The notes: a model not told the origin generated them from the letters alone. A stretch of 64,000 bases of DNA from Allofournierella massiliensis (GCF_004345265.1 NZ_SLUM01000014.1:39767-103766), one strand, 5' to 3'. Positions 43,260-56,131 are shown, counted from the first letter of the stretch. Program-made: numbers and translations.

Positions 43260-44639
43260 TTATGCCTGTTTTTTCGGTTCGTTAATCTGCCGCAGTGCCT
43301 TGCGGAACTGGATGCTGAACAGAATCACCGTGAAGGTTACGGCCAGCACGTCCGCCACCGGCTCGGCCATATAGACCGCCATGGTCTTGTCCGCCGGGAA
43401 GAGCACAGGCATCAGATAAATCAATGGAATCAGCAGAACGAACTTGCGGGTCACCGCCACCGCAATGGAGGCCTTGGCGTAACCCAGAGAGGTGAAGGTC
43501 ATCTGGCAGGCAATCTGCGCGCCGAACACCAGCAGCACCGCGCAGTAGCAGCGGATGGCCGGCGCCGCAAAGGCGATGAGCTGCTGATCCGAGGTGAAGA
43601 TTCCGGCAAACGTATGGGGGAACAGCATCAGCGCGGCCCACAGCAGCACAGAATAGGTCAGGCTGGAGCGCAGCAGCAGAAAATAGGTTTTCTTCACCCG
43701 GTCCGCATTGCCCGCGCCGTAGTTGAAACTCACAATGGGCTGTGCGCCCTGACCAAGGCCCTGCAGCGGCAGCAGTGCAAACTGCATCAGGCTGGTGAGA
43801 ATGGTCATGGCGCCCACCGCCAGATCGCCGCCGTAAGCCCGCAGCGAGGTATTGAAGCAAACCGAGATCACGCTCTCGCTGGCCTGCATGATAAAGGTGG
43901 CCAGGCCCAGCGCCACACAGGGCAGAATCACCGCCGGGCGCAGAATCATGTTCCGGGGGCGGATCTTCCAGATGGTACGTTTGCCCATCAAAAAGCTCAC
44001 CACCCATACGCAGGAGACCGCCTGGCTCAGCACGGTGGCCAGCGCAGCGCCCCGCACACCCATGGAAAAACCGAAGATGAAAATGGGGTCCAGCACGATG
44101 TTGCACACCGCGCCGATCAGCACCGACAGCATACCCGTTTTGGAAAAGCCCTGGGCGATGATGAAGGAGTTCATGCCCAGTGTCAGCTGCACGAACACAG
44201 TGCCCAGCGCGTAGATGTCCATGTAGGCGGTGGCATAGCCGATGGTATTCTCGGTGGCACCGAAGGCCATCAGAATCGGCCGGTTAAACACCAGCAGCAC
44301 CCCGGTGAGTGCCGCGGACACGATCAGCAACAGGCAGAAGCAGTTGCCCAGCACCTGCTCGGCAGCCTCGTTGTCGCCCCGGCCCATGGCGATGGACGCC
44401 CGGGGCGCGCCGCCCGCTCCCGCCAGCATGGCGAAGGCGGAAACGATCATGATCACCGGCATGCACACGCCCATGCCGGTGAGAGCATAGGCTCCCTCGC
44501 CGGGAATGTGGCCGATGTAGATGCGATCCACCAGATTGTACAGCATGTTGATCAGCTGCGCCACCACCGCCGGGGCGGCCATCTTTACCAGCAGCCGGCC
44601 CACCGGCTGGGTGCCCAGCTGGCTTTTGTTGTCATTCAT
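43260..44639 (-). CDS. MATE-family multidrug or metabolite efflux pump
   Basis: 459 residues, twelve predicted membrane helices in two six-helix bundles. The first bundle opens PAVVAQLINMLYNLVDRIYIGHI, the typical N-terminal MATE motif, and GAGGAPRASIAMGRG follows. It exports cations or drugs in exchange for Na+ or H+; the substrate is not predictable. It is intact, unlike the pseudogene at 27950-29306. The start overlaps the marR stop by 8 bases (ATGAATGA), so regulator and pump form one operon. Confidence 0.92.
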   Translation of the reverse strand: MNDNKSQLGTQPVGRLLVKMAAPAVVAQLINMLYNLVDRIYIGHIPGEGAYALTGMGVCMPVIMIVSAFAMLAGAGGAPRASIAMGRGDNEAAEQVLGNCFCLLLIVSAALTGVLLVFNRPILMAFGATENTIGYATAYMDIYALGTVFVQLTLGMNSFIIAQGFSKTGMLSVLIGAVCNIVLDPIFIFGFSMGVRGAALATVLSQAVSCVWVVSFLMGKRTIWKIRPRNMILRPAVILPCVALGLATFIMQASESVISVCFNTSLRAYGGDLAVGAMTILTSLMQFALLPLQGLGQGAQPIVSFNYGAGNADRVKKTYFLLLRSSLTYSVLLWAALMLFPHTFAGIFTSDQQLIAFAAPAIRCYCAVLLVFGAQIACQMTFTSLGYAKASIAVAVTRKFVLLIPLIYLMPVLFPADKTMAVYMAEPVADVLAVTFTVILFSIQFRKALRQINEPKKQA

Positions 44640-45078
44640 TGCGGTTTTCTCCCTTCCCTGCCAGATTGTTTACAATCCGCCCGTACAGGGCGGCAAAGCA
44701 GGCGGCATCTTCCGCGGAAAAATCCCGGAAGGCCTGCTCCCAGAAGGTCTGCTGGGCCGCCAGCAGCTCGGGCATCAGCCGGTCCGCTTCTTCGGTCAGG
44801 CTCAGATGCACCCGCCGCCGGTCCTCGGCATCCTGTCGGCGCGCCAGCATTCCCTTGCCCATCAGCACCTCCACCGCCTGGGACACATTGCTCTTGGGCA
44901 GCCCGCGCAGGGCCACAATATCCCGCGCGGTGTCCCGCCCCGGATTGTTGTGCAGAAAGACCAAAATGTCAAATTCCATCTGGGAGATACCCAGCCGGCG
45001 GCAGACCGCCCGGCGCTGGGTATCGTAAAAGCGGGTGATCACCCGCAGGCCGTTCACAAGCTCCATGTGGTTGTTCAC
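44632..45078 (-). CDS. MarR-family transcriptional regulator
   Basis: 148 residues with the winged-helix core DIVALRGLPKSNVSQAVEVLMGKGMLAR and wing DAEDRRRVHLSLTEEA. The likely start is GTG at 45078 with AAAGGGG upstream; an ATG four codons later is an alternative. It precedes and overlaps the MATE gene and probably controls it and itself. The promoter at 45140-45167 is followed by a CAAAC-rich AT-rich segment (about 45097-45126) that could be the operator. Confidence 0.88.
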   Translation of the reverse strand: MNNHMELVNGLRVITRFYDTQRRAVCRRLGISQMEFDILVFLHNNPGRDTARDIVALRGLPKSNVSQAVEVLMGKGMLARRQDAEDRRRVHLSLTEEADRLMPELLAAQQTFWEQAFRDFSAEDAACFAALYGRIVNNLAGKGENRNE

Positions 45079-45139
45079 AGCCTCTCGCCCCTTTCTTTTT
45101 GTTTGTTAAGCGAATTGTTTGTTTTTATAACTATTTGCC

Positions 45140-45167
45140 ATTATACTCTTTTTCTCAAACAAGTCAA
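45140..45167 (-). promoter_or_regulatory. Promoter of the marR-MATE operon
   Basis: TTGACT (45167-45162) and TATAAT (45145-45140), spacer 16. AACAAAC occurs twice just downstream. Confidence 0.72.
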
Positions 45168-45208
45168 CACCCCCGGCAGCAGAGCAAAAGCCCGCTGCCG
45201 GGGGTGTT
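45166..45208 (-). terminator. Likely terminator after the MFS gene
   Basis: AACACCCCCGGCAGC/GCTGCCGGGGGTGTT, a 15-bp perfect stem with a 13-base loop, but with a poor T tract. Its last bases merge with the -35 of the next promoter. Confidence 0.55.
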
Positions 45209-45217
45209 GGGAAACTA

Positions 45218-46399
45218 TTATTCGGTTGCGGTGCGCAGCCGGCGGTAAAACAGCCACGCCGCCAGCGGGAACAGGGCCGCCGCGCCCAGCGCCACCCGCG
45301 ATGCGGTCTGCTGGGAAGCGCCCAGCGCCAGCAGACCATCCGCTCCAAGGCCGGTGAGCCAGCCGCCCAGCGAAGCGCCCAGATCCCCACCGGCGCTGAG
45401 CAGTGCAAACATGGACGCCCCGGCCAGCGGCATTTTGCAGGAAGCCACCACCAGCGTGCCCGGCCACAGGCCCGCCACGAACAGGCCGGTGGCAGCGCAG
45501 GCCACCACCGCCACTGCGGGCAGAGCGGCCGCCGTCAGATAGCACCCGGCTGCCAGCAGGGCGCTGGCACCCAGCACCCGGGGCAGATCCCACCGGTCGC
45601 CCCAAAGGCCCAGCAGAGTGCGCCCGATTCCCATGAGCAGGGCAAAGCCGCACATGCCCGCCACATCGCCGAACAGCTTGGGAATGCCCAGCCCCAGATC
45701 CAAAAACGAGGAGGCATACTGGGCCATGGTGACCTCTGCCGCCGCGCCGCAGATAATGGCTCCCAGCGCCAGCCAGAACACCCGCTGCCGGGCAAGCCCC
45801 CGGATGGGCAGCGTTTCCTCCGGCGATTTGTGGTTCAGCGGCGCACGCCAGAACAGCGCCAGATCCGCAGCGGGCAGCAGCATCCACCCCAGCACGATGG
45901 CCTGCCAGGGTGCACCCAGTGCCAATGCTGCCGTGGTGACAAGCACCACGCCCGCCTGCCCCCAGCAATACATGGAATGCAGCAGCGCCATGGCCCGTGT
46001 CTTTTCCTCACCGGGCAGCGCATCCACAATGGGACTGAGCAGCAGCTCCAGCAGCCCGCCCGCGCCGGAAAAAATCACTGTGCCCACAAAAAAGCCTGCC
46101 AGCGGGTACGCCGGGAACAGCAGCGGAGCGGCGGCAAACACCCCCAGCCCCACAAGGCTCAGAGCCCCGGCCGCCAGCACAAAGGGACGAAACCCGTGCC
46201 GGTCCACCGCCTTGCTGAAGGCCACATCCGCCCCCACCTGGGTGACAAAATTGGTGAGCACCAGAAACCCCAATGCCCCGTAGCTCAGGCCATATTCCCG
46301 GAGCAGCACCGCGAACAGCACCGGCGTCAGGTTGATCAGCGCCGCCTGGGTTATGCTGCCCAGGTAGCAGGCGTATACCGTGGTTTTATAACTCCGCAT
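45218..46399 (-). CDS. MFS transporter
   Basis: 393 residues and about twelve membrane helices. The loop between helices 2 and 3 reads SKAVDRHGFRP, the common MFS motif position, and PIVDALPGEEKTRAMALLHSMYCWG follows helix 5. This resembles fucose- or sugar-type MFS carriers, but the substrate is unproven. The start overlaps the ROK regulator by 14 bases, so the ROK protein very likely senses the transported sugar or its phosphate. Confidence 0.88.
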   Translation of the reverse strand: MRSYKTTVYACYLGSITQAALINLTPVLFAVLLREYGLSYGALGFLVLTNFVTQVGADVAFSKAVDRHGFRPFVLAAGALSLVGLGVFAAAPLLFPAYPLAGFFVGTVIFSGAGGLLELLLSPIVDALPGEEKTRAMALLHSMYCWGQAGVVLVTTAALALGAPWQAIVLGWMLLPAADLALFWRAPLNHKSPEETLPIRGLARQRVFWLALGAIICGAAAEVTMAQYASSFLDLGLGIPKLFGDVAGMCGFALLMGIGRTLLGLWGDRWDLPRVLGASALLAAGCYLTAAALPAVAVVACAATGLFVAGLWPGTLVVASCKMPLAGASMFALLSAGGDLGASLGGWLTGLGADGLLALGASQQTASRVALGAAALFPLAAWLFYRRLRTATE

Positions 46400-47411
46400 G
46401 GTTTCGCTCCTTTCCCTCCCACTCCCCGCCGGGATACAGAAGATCCATGGCCAACCGGGTCAGACCGGTCAGATAATCCTGCCGGTATTCCCGGGAAATA
46501 TGAATCCGGGGCGCCGCCTGCGCGGGCAGGTACTGCCTGCAGGCCTGTTCCAGCGCGTCGGCATTTTGCAAATAAGAAGTCTCGTAGACCACCAGCTCCT
46601 CCGGGTTCAGGAACACGCTGGCGCTCACCACCAGCCGGGCCAGATAGTCCACCGGGTCCACCCCGGTCAGTCCCCGCAGCGCCATCTGCTGCATGTTTTC
46701 CCGCCCGCTGCCGGGCAGATAGCCCACCTCACCCACCAGACCGGCAAAGCCGCTCAGCGGCCTGCCGTGCACCAGCACGCCGCAGCCGGGGCCGTTGTCC
46801 GAAAGATGCAGGCAGACCGCGCTCTCCCGCTGCAGCCATCCTCTGCGGGCCGCCATGCCGTAGACCGCCGCCCGCATGTTGTTTTCCACCCGCACGGGAA
46901 GGCCGCAGGCCTGCTCCAGCTCGGCGCACAGATCCCGCCCGGCCAGCTCGTCGTATCGGTCGATGTACAGCACCTTTCCCTCGGCCACGCCACCGGGAAC
47001 GCCCACCGCCAAAGCTGCCAGCGCCGGATAGGCCCGGCGCTGCCGCTCCACCACCGCCAGAATGGTGGGGACATAGCCGCCCTCCTCCGGGCCGCAGCTG
47101 CCGGAGCACACCGGATGCCCCAGCGCATCCGCCACCGCCCAGCAGACAGCTCCGTCCTCAAAAAAGAGGGTGAGAGCATAGGCGCTGGCCTCGTTGAACC
47201 GGTACCGCATGGGCCGCCGGCCGCCGGCTCCCGTTTCCAGCCCGGCCTCCAGCACCATGCCCCGCTCCATCAGCTCATCCACCAGCTTGCCTGCCGTGGG
47301 AAAACTGAGGCCGCAGCGTTCCGCCAGCTCCTGCCTGGTCACCACACAGCCCTGTCGCAGCACCTGGAGCACCTGCCGTTCGTTTGCGCTTTTTACTGCC
47401 CGGGTAAACAC
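46386..47411 (-). CDS. ROK-family transcriptional repressor
   Basis: 341 residues. An N-terminal winged helix-turn-helix (about 10-65: RQELAERCGLSFPTAGKLVDEL) is followed by a sugar-kinase-like ROK domain with VGVPGGVAEG and VENNMRAAVYG. The family represses sugar genes until a sugar or sugar phosphate binds. The zinc-binding ROK cysteine cluster is not seen. The start is a GTG with AGGGGGA upstream. A perfect palindrome directly downstream of its own promoter is the likely operator. Confidence 0.9.
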   Translation of the reverse strand: MFTRAVKSANERQVLQVLRQGCVVTRQELAERCGLSFPTAGKLVDELMERGMVLEAGLETGAGGRRPMRYRFNEASAYALTLFFEDGAVCWAVADALGHPVCSGSCGPEEGGYVPTILAVVERQRRAYPALAALAVGVPGGVAEGKVLYIDRYDELAGRDLCAELEQACGLPVRVENNMRAAVYGMAARRGWLQRESAVCLHLSDNGPGCGVLVHGRPLSGFAGLVGEVGYLPGSGRENMQQMALRGLTGVDPVDYLARLVVSASVFLNPEELVVYETSYLQNADALEQACRQYLPAQAAPRIHISREYRQDYLTGLTRLAMDLLYPGGEWEGKERNHAEL

Positions 47412-47432
47412 GGGGCAATCCCCCTCTCCACT

Positions 47433-47489
47433 TTTTAAAACAGTTTTAAAATATAGTTAAATAATAATCTGTTCCGCTTTTTCTGTCAA
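47433..47489 (-). promoter_or_regulatory. ROK-MFS promoter with palindromic operator
   Basis: TTGACA (47489-47484) and TATTAT (47466-47461), spacer 17. The perfect palindrome TTTTAAAAC-A-GTTTTAAAA (47433-47451) lies at the start of the transcript. Confidence 0.82.
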
Positions 47490-47509
47490 GGGGAAACGTC
47501 ATTTGCGCA

Positions 47510-47540
47510 GGAAAGCCCCGGCAAATGGCCGGGGCTTTCC
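47510..47540 (-). terminator. Terminator after the phosphoesterase gene
   Basis: GGAAAGCCCCGGC/GCCGGGGCTTTCC perfect stem with a 5-base loop. The T tract is weak on the minus strand. Confidence 0.65.
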
Positions 47541-47545
47541 TCTTT

Positions 47546-48796
47546 TCAGTATTCTATGGTGGCCCGGTTGTGGTTCACTGCCGGTTCCCGGCGCATGCTC
47601 TCCACATAATCTTTGTAAAAAGCGCCGGACTGCTGCCACACATCAAACATCGGGTCCTCCCGGTCATAAAGATCCGGTCTGCCCTGGAAGTAATCCAGAT
47701 TTATCTGGGCAAAAAAATCCGCCATTTCCTCGGCGTTCTCCTCCTTTTGCAGCCAGCCGATCACCTTGCTCCGATTCACCTGGCAGAAAAAGTCTGCCGA
47801 ATAGGTGGAAAAGTCCAGCAGGTTTTCGTCGGTGCTCTCCTGCTTTTCGGCCCAGCCGGAAACATCCACCGGCACCGTCTGATAGTCCATCCGGTGGGGC
47901 CGCAGCGTCAGCCGGGCGTATTGATTGGGCGATACCGCCAGCGAGCCGGTGGCAGCCTCGAAAAAGCCGCTCTCGCTTTTGGCGGTGTGCTGCATGTGGA
48001 TGTGGCCGCTCAGGTTGCAGATCACATCATACTCCTCATACAGAGCCAGCAGCTCCTCGGCGCCGCCCATCACAAAGCCCGCGCTGATCGATTCGCTGTG
48101 GGCCAGCAGATTCTGATGGCTCACGGCCAGCACACGGGCCCCTGCCTGCCGGGCTTCCTCCAGCTGGTTCTTTACCCAGTCCAGCGTCTCAGGTTTCAGC
48201 ACGCCCTCGTTGCCAATCGTATTCACATCCACCATCAGCACTCGCAGTTCATCGCTCAACGGGAACACATAGCTCCGGGATGTCTCATCCCGGGAACTGG
48301 CTCCATTGTAGCCAAATTCCGCGTACACCTCATCGAACTGGGCAGGCTTCAGGTTTTCCACCGGTTCGTAGGTCTTGCCGGTGAAGCGCACCGCATACCC
48401 GTTGTTCAGGTCATGGTTGCCCGGCAGCACCAATACCGGAATGCCGCAATCGGTGATGCTCCGCAGCTTTTGCGCCAGATCCAGATGGCTCTGCTTTTCC
48501 CCGTTCAGGGTCAGATCCCCCGAAAGGATCAGCGCCGCAGGCTTCTCCCGGATGACCTGCTCCACAAAGGCGTCGGTCAGCTCGTCGATGTAGGCCAGCG
48601 CCTTGCCGTCGCCGTTCAGAATGGTCTTTTCAAAGCAGACGCCGTGGTCGTTCAGAGAAGGCGAAAGATAATGGATGTCCGTCGCCACCAGAATCTTTGT
48701 CGGGCGGTTCTGATATCCGAGCACTCCGGCCACCACCAGCACCAGCAAAAGCGCCGCCACGGCCAGTAAGACACGCCGTTTTCCCGCCTGTTTCAT
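47546..48796 (-). CDS. Membrane-anchored metallophosphoesterase
   Basis: 416 residues. A basic start and one helix (about 8-27) suggest a signal anchor with the enzyme outside the cell. Metal-binding motifs are ILVATDIHYL, LILSGDLTLNG, LVLPGNHDLNNG, AVSHQNLL and NLSGHIHMQHT, all intact. The C-terminal 120 residues carry an extra domain, including DFFCQVNRSKVIGWL and NLDYFQGRPDLYDREDP. Cyclic-nucleotide or phospholipid substrates are possible but not shown. The ATG has GGGAGGAATG. It is probably a single gene. Confidence 0.85.
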   Translation of the reverse strand: MKQAGKRRVLLAVAALLLVLVVAGVLGYQNRPTKILVATDIHYLSPSLNDHGVCFEKTILNGDGKALAYIDELTDAFVEQVIREKPAALILSGDLTLNGEKQSHLDLAQKLRSITDCGIPVLVLPGNHDLNNGYAVRFTGKTYEPVENLKPAQFDEVYAEFGYNGASSRDETSRSYVFPLSDELRVLMVDVNTIGNEGVLKPETLDWVKNQLEEARQAGARVLAVSHQNLLAHSESISAGFVMGGAEELLALYEEYDVICNLSGHIHMQHTAKSESGFFEAATGSLAVSPNQYARLTLRPHRMDYQTVPVDVSGWAEKQESTDENLLDFSTYSADFFCQVNRSKVIGWLQKEENAEEMADFFAQINLDYFQGRPDLYDREDPMFDVWQQSGAFYKDYVESMRREPAVNHNRATIEY

Positions 48797-48845
48797 TTCT
48801 CATTCCTCCCTTTGGGGGCACCCCTCGCCCCCTTTTCGGACATAA

Positions 48846-48877
48846 AAATGCAGGCCCCGCCAAAAGGCAGGGCCTGC
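48846..48877 (-). terminator. Terminator of the ATP synthase operon
   Basis: GCAGGCCCTGCC/GGCGGGGCCTGC stem, loop TTTT, followed by ATTTTTATG on the minus strand. Confidence 0.85.
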
Positions 48878-48894
48878 CGCAAATGCCGGTTTTG

Positions 48895-50735
<1,841 letters not shown>

Positions 50736-51587
50736 TCAGGCCTCGGCGCCCGCCACGATCTCTGTGATTTCCTGGGTAATAGCCGCCTGCCGGGCCCGGT
50801 TGTAATGCAGGCTCAGCGAGTCGATCATCTCACCCGCGTTCTTGGTGGCCGCATCCATGGCGCTGCGCCGCGCACCCAGCTCACTGGCCACGGATTCGCA
50901 CAGCGCACCGTAGATCAGCCCCGCCAGGTATTCCGGCACAATGGCGTCGTACACCTCTTCGCTGGAAGGCTCGTAGAGGGTCAGGCCGCGGGGCCCGGCG
51001 CCCGGTTCCGGCCGGGATACGTCCAGCGGCAGCAGGCACAGGGTGGCCGGCTGCTGGCTCAGCATGGACACGAAGTTGGTGTAGGCCAGGCGGATCTCGT
51101 CGTACTCGCCGGCCAGAAAGCCTTTGGCCAGCAGCTGGGCCATGGAAAAGCAGTCGCTCACGGTCACATCCGCCGCCTCGGCATACTGTTCGGTGATGCG
51201 CTCGACGCCCCGGCGCTGGTAATGCTCCAGCGCCTTTTTGCCCACCGGCAGCACGCAGATTTCCTTGCCCTCAGCCTCGGCTGCCACCGCCTTCAGAATG
51301 TTGGCGTTGTAGCCGCCTGCAAGGCCGCGGTCGCCCGCGATCACCACATAGCAGGTCTTTTTCACCAGCCGCCGGGCGATGTAGGGCGAGGAAAGCTCCG
51401 CGTTGGAAGCTGCAATGTCGGACAGGGCCGCATGCAGTACCTCAAAGTAGGGGCGGCTTTTCTCCACCCGTTCCTTTGCCCGGCGCAGCTTGGAGGAGGC
51501 CACCAGCTCCATGGCCTTGGTGATCTGCATGGTGCTTTCCACGCTCTTGATGCGCAGCTTGATGTCCTTCATGGACGCACCTGCCAT
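50736..51587 (-). CDS. atpG: ATP synthase gamma subunit
   Basis: Central rotor shaft, 283 residues, starting with MAGASMKDIKLRIKSVEST and the helix ITKAMELVASSKLRRAK, and ending in the C-terminal helix HYNRARQAAITQEITEIVAGA. It sits between atpA and atpD as usual. Confidence 0.97.
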   Translation of the reverse strand: MAGASMKDIKLRIKSVESTMQITKAMELVASSKLRRAKERVEKSRPYFEVLHAALSDIAASNAELSSPYIARRLVKKTCYVVIAGDRGLAGGYNANILKAVAAEAEGKEICVLPVGKKALEHYQRRGVERITEQYAEAADVTVSDCFSMAQLLAKGFLAGEYDEIRLAYTNFVSMLSQQPATLCLLPLDVSRPEPGAGPRGLTLYEPSSEEVYDAIVPEYLAGLIYGALCESVASELGARRSAMDAATKNAGEMIDSLSLHYNRARQAAITQEITEIVAGAEA

Positions 51588-51600
51588 TGGGATCTCCTCC

Positions 51601-53127
<1,527 letters not shown>

Positions 53128-53131
53128 TTAC

Positions 53132-53668
53132 TTATACCGTGGCGGCCAGGCTGCGGCGCAGCGCGTCCAGCCGGGCCTGCACCGTGCCGTCGAACTCGGC
53201 GCCGCCCATTTCCAGGCGAACGCCGCCCAGGCAGGCCGGATCCACCTTCACTGCAAGCTGCACCGTTTTGCCGGTGAGTTTGTTCAGCTTTTCGGTCAGA
53301 GCCGTTTTCTGGGCCTCGCTCAGCGGCACCGCCGCCACCGCCGTCGCCTCCAGAATGCCATGGGCCGCGTTGTAGCGGGCCCGGTATTCCTTGCGGCAGT
53401 CACGCAGGGCACGGATCTGGCCCCGCTCGGTCAAAATCTTCAAAAAATTCAACAGATACGGCTGAATGCGCCCGCGCAGCGCCTCGTCCAGCGCCTGGCA
53501 GCGCTGGGCCTTGGGCACGCTGGGCAGCGCCAGCAGCTTTTCGTAGTCCGGCCAGGCGGCAAACAGCTGCTCCACCTGTTCCAGCTCCTCCAGCATCTGG
53601 GCCTCCAGCCCTTCCTCGGCAGCCAGCTCATACAGCGCGCCGCCGTATATCTTGCCGATCTTGGTCAT
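53132..53668 (-). CDS. atpH: ATP synthase delta subunit
   Basis: 178 residues. It links F1 to the peripheral stalk. The N-terminal helical domain (IYGGALYELAAEEG) and the C-terminal motif LTGKTVQLAVKVDPACLGGVRL are typical. It overlaps atpF by 4 bases. Confidence 0.95.
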   Translation of the reverse strand: MTKIGKIYGGALYELAAEEGLEAQMLEELEQVEQLFAAWPDYEKLLALPSVPKAQRCQALDEALRGRIQPYLLNFLKILTERGQIRALRDCRKEYRARYNAAHGILEATAVAAVPLSEAQKTALTEKLNKLTGKTVQLAVKVDPACLGGVRLEMGGAEFDGTVQARLDALRRSLAATV

Positions 53669-54171
53669 GAGGCGTCTCCTACCTTCTCGATGAATTCATC
53701 GATCAGCTGCTGATGATCCTTCTCCTGGATCTCCCGCTCCACCACCTTGCTGGCGATGGCCATGGCCATGCCGCCGATCTCGTCCTTCACCTCGTTCAGC
53801 GCCTTCTTGCGCTGCTGCTCAATCTCCTCGCCCGCCTTGCGCTTGATCTCGGCTGCCTGCGCACGGGCGGCGTTCAGGGTCTCCTCGCTGTTGCGGGCGG
53901 CGGTCTGGCTGGCCTGATTCAGCAGCCGGGCTGCCTCTTCCTTGGCACCCGCCAGGCTCTTTTCATACTCCGCCTGCATCGCCTCGGCCTGTTCCTTGGC
54001 CTGCTTGGCGTCGGCAATCAGGGCATCGGCCCTGCGCTGGCGCTCGTTCAAAATCTTCTGTACGGGCTTGAACAGGAAATGCTTGACCAGCAGGGTGAGG
54101 ATCAGCAGGTTGCCCAGCATGAAGATCATGTGCCAGGGCGTCAGCGTCACCAGGTCTTTAAACTGTTGCAA
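53665..54171 (-). CDS. atpF: ATP synthase b subunit
   Basis: 168 residues: one membrane helix (MIFMLGNLLILTLLVKHFLF) and a long Ala/Glu/Lys-rich coiled coil that forms the peripheral stalk. Confidence 0.95.
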   Translation of the reverse strand: MQQFKDLVTLTPWHMIFMLGNLLILTLLVKHFLFKPVQKILNERQRRADALIADAKQAKEQAEAMQAEYEKSLAGAKEEAARLLNQASQTAARNSEETLNAARAQAAEIKRKAGEEIEQQRKKALNEVKDEIGGMAMAIASKVVEREIQEKDHQQLIDEFIEKVGDAS

Positions 54172-54207
54172 TGGTCATTCCCCTTTCTGGCTGGCTTGTG
54201 GGCCAAA

Positions 54208-54486
<279 letters not shown>

Positions 54487-54599
54487 CTAAAAAATGTTCA
54501 AAATATAAACTACCTGGGATTATTTTTTACTCCGACCGCTGCTTGCGTGCGGCGGAGCGCTTCGATCGCAGCCTGAGGCCGCAATGGAATTCAATGGAA

Positions 54600-55364
54600 T
54601 CATTCGTCGGTCTGGGCTGCATTCGCGATGTACAGCATGGTCAGCATACAGAAGATGAATGCCTGCATCAGGCTGCTGAACAGGTCAAAATAAACCGACA
54701 GGATAGCCGGGATGCCCAGCTGGAACAGCGGAATCAGGCTGAGGATCTCGCCCAGCGCGCCGGGCAGCAGCCCGAACACCGCCTGGCTCAGCACCGCCAG
54801 CGCCGCGTAGACCAGCGTGCTGATGACGCCGCCGGACATGATGTTGCCGAAGTGACGGAAGGCCATCGAGATGGGGGTGGCCAGCTCGCTGATGATGTTG
54901 AAGGGGGTGAACACCGGGATGGGTGTGGTGAAGCCCTTCAGATAGCCGCCCACACCATTGGTGCGGATCTTGGTGTAGGTGATCATCACAAACACCAGAA
55001 GCGCCCAGGACAGCTCGGTGGACAGATCACTGGTTGCGGGGTACAGCCCCACCAGGCTGGACAGGCTGCACAGCGCGGAATAGCTGAACAGTGCCCCGAT
55101 AAAGGGGGCAAAATAGGCGTATTTTTCGCCCATGTTGCCGTTCACGAAATTCTGGCAGGTGGTCACCAGCAGTTCGGCCACCGCCTGCTTTTTGCTGATG
55201 TTTTCCACCGTGAGCCCACGGCCAAGCCACCAGCACAGAACCCCGATCAGCACCAGGATGATCCAGGCGTCCACCAGGCTTGCCGTGATCTGCAGCTTGC
55301 CCAGCAGCGGAACTGACCAGCTGGATTCCCAGTAGATCTGCGGGCCGTTGATCGAAACGTTCAT
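54600..55364 (-). CDS. atpB: ATP synthase a subunit
   Basis: 254 residues and about six membrane helices. The stator Arg lies in AFRHFGNIMSGGVI. It forms the ion half-channels against the c ring. It overlaps atpI by 4 bases; the 125-base gap to atpE shows no clear signal. Confidence 0.95.
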   Translation of the reverse strand: MNVSINGPQIYWESSWSVPLLGKLQITASLVDAWIILVLIGVLCWWLGRGLTVENISKKQAVAELLVTTCQNFVNGNMGEKYAYFAPFIGALFSYSALCSLSSLVGLYPATSDLSTELSWALLVFVMITYTKIRTNGVGGYLKGFTTPIPVFTPFNIISELATPISMAFRHFGNIMSGGVISTLVYAALAVLSQAVFGLLPGALGEILSLIPLFQLGIPAILSVYFDLFSSLMQAFIFCMLTMLYIANAAQTDE

Positions 55365-55795
55365 TCCTCTGCGTTCCCTCCTTCAGTTGCGGGCGTGGTT
55401 CCGCCCGATTCCTTGTGATACATTCCGGTCGCCTGCATCACCGCAATGGTGAGGCGTGGCATCAGCAGCGGCACAAGCGCCGCGATCCAGTTAAAAAACG
55501 GCACAGCCAGCGCCACGATCAGCCACACAACCATCAGCAGCATGCGCATGTTGTAGGAAAACTGCATCCATTTGCGGGCGCGATCCTCCGGCTCACCGTT
55601 GGCGATCTTCTGCACGGTCAGCCCCAGCAGGAAAAAGTTTGCCACAGCCAGCGCGCCGCCCAGAATGCCGCTTACCGCTACCCCGGCATCAAAACGCCCC
55701 AGCACGGCAAACACCACCAGCATAATCGCCACGCCCACCGCGGTGCCCAGGGCAATGTGCCCGGTTTCTTTTTTTACAGCAGGTGCTATCTTCAT
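55361..55795 (-). CDS. atpI: ATP synthase subunit I (AtpI-like)
   Basis: 144 residues and four membrane helices, with a conserved MRMLLMVVWLIVALAVPFFNW segment and a polar tail. AtpI proteins help assemble the c ring. The location just before atpB, overlapping it by 4 bases, supports the call more than the weakly conserved sequence. Confidence 0.8.
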   Translation of the reverse strand: MKIAPAVKKETGHIALGTAVGVAIMLVVFAVLGRFDAGVAVSGILGGALAVANFFLLGLTVQKIANGEPEDRARKWMQFSYNMRMLLMVVWLIVALAVPFFNWIAALVPLLMPRLTIAVMQATGMYHKESGGTTPATEGGNAEE

Positions 55796-55816
55796 GGAAT
55801 ATCCTCTCTTTTTCGT

Positions 55817-56074
55817 TCAGGAATGCCGATTGAACGCCGGCGGCGCTTTTTTATGGGCAGCCTTGCGCTGCATCAGGCGATAAAAACCCCATGCACTGGC
55901 AACCGAACCGCCAAACCCCAGAACCAGTGCCGGCAGCATGATCCAGGCAGGCATGTCCATACGGGTCCAGAGCCACCAGGCCGCACCGGCACATAAAAAA
56001 GGAGGCGCTGCCAGTGAAATTCCCAATTGAGTCAGCCAGGCAAGATCCTGCATAACCTTCATCCAGCTTTTCAC
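55817..56074 (-). CDS. AtpZ-like small membrane protein
   Basis: 85 residues and two membrane helices (LTQLGISLAAPPFLCAGAAWWLW and MLPALVLGFGGSVASAWGFYRLM) with a basic tail. It matches the AtpZ/AtpI-type family encoded at the head of many Firmicutes atp operons, thought to help Mg2+ or assembly. It is the first gene after the operon promoter. Confidence 0.72.
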   Translation of the reverse strand: MKSWMKVMQDLAWLTQLGISLAAPPFLCAGAAWWLWTRMDMPAWIMLPALVLGFGGSVASAWGFYRLMQRKAAHKKAPPAFNRHS

Positions 56075-56131
56075 CGCGCCGCTCCTTTCGCCGGGCCTTT
56101 ATTGCAAATCCGGCACACAATCGTATAACAT

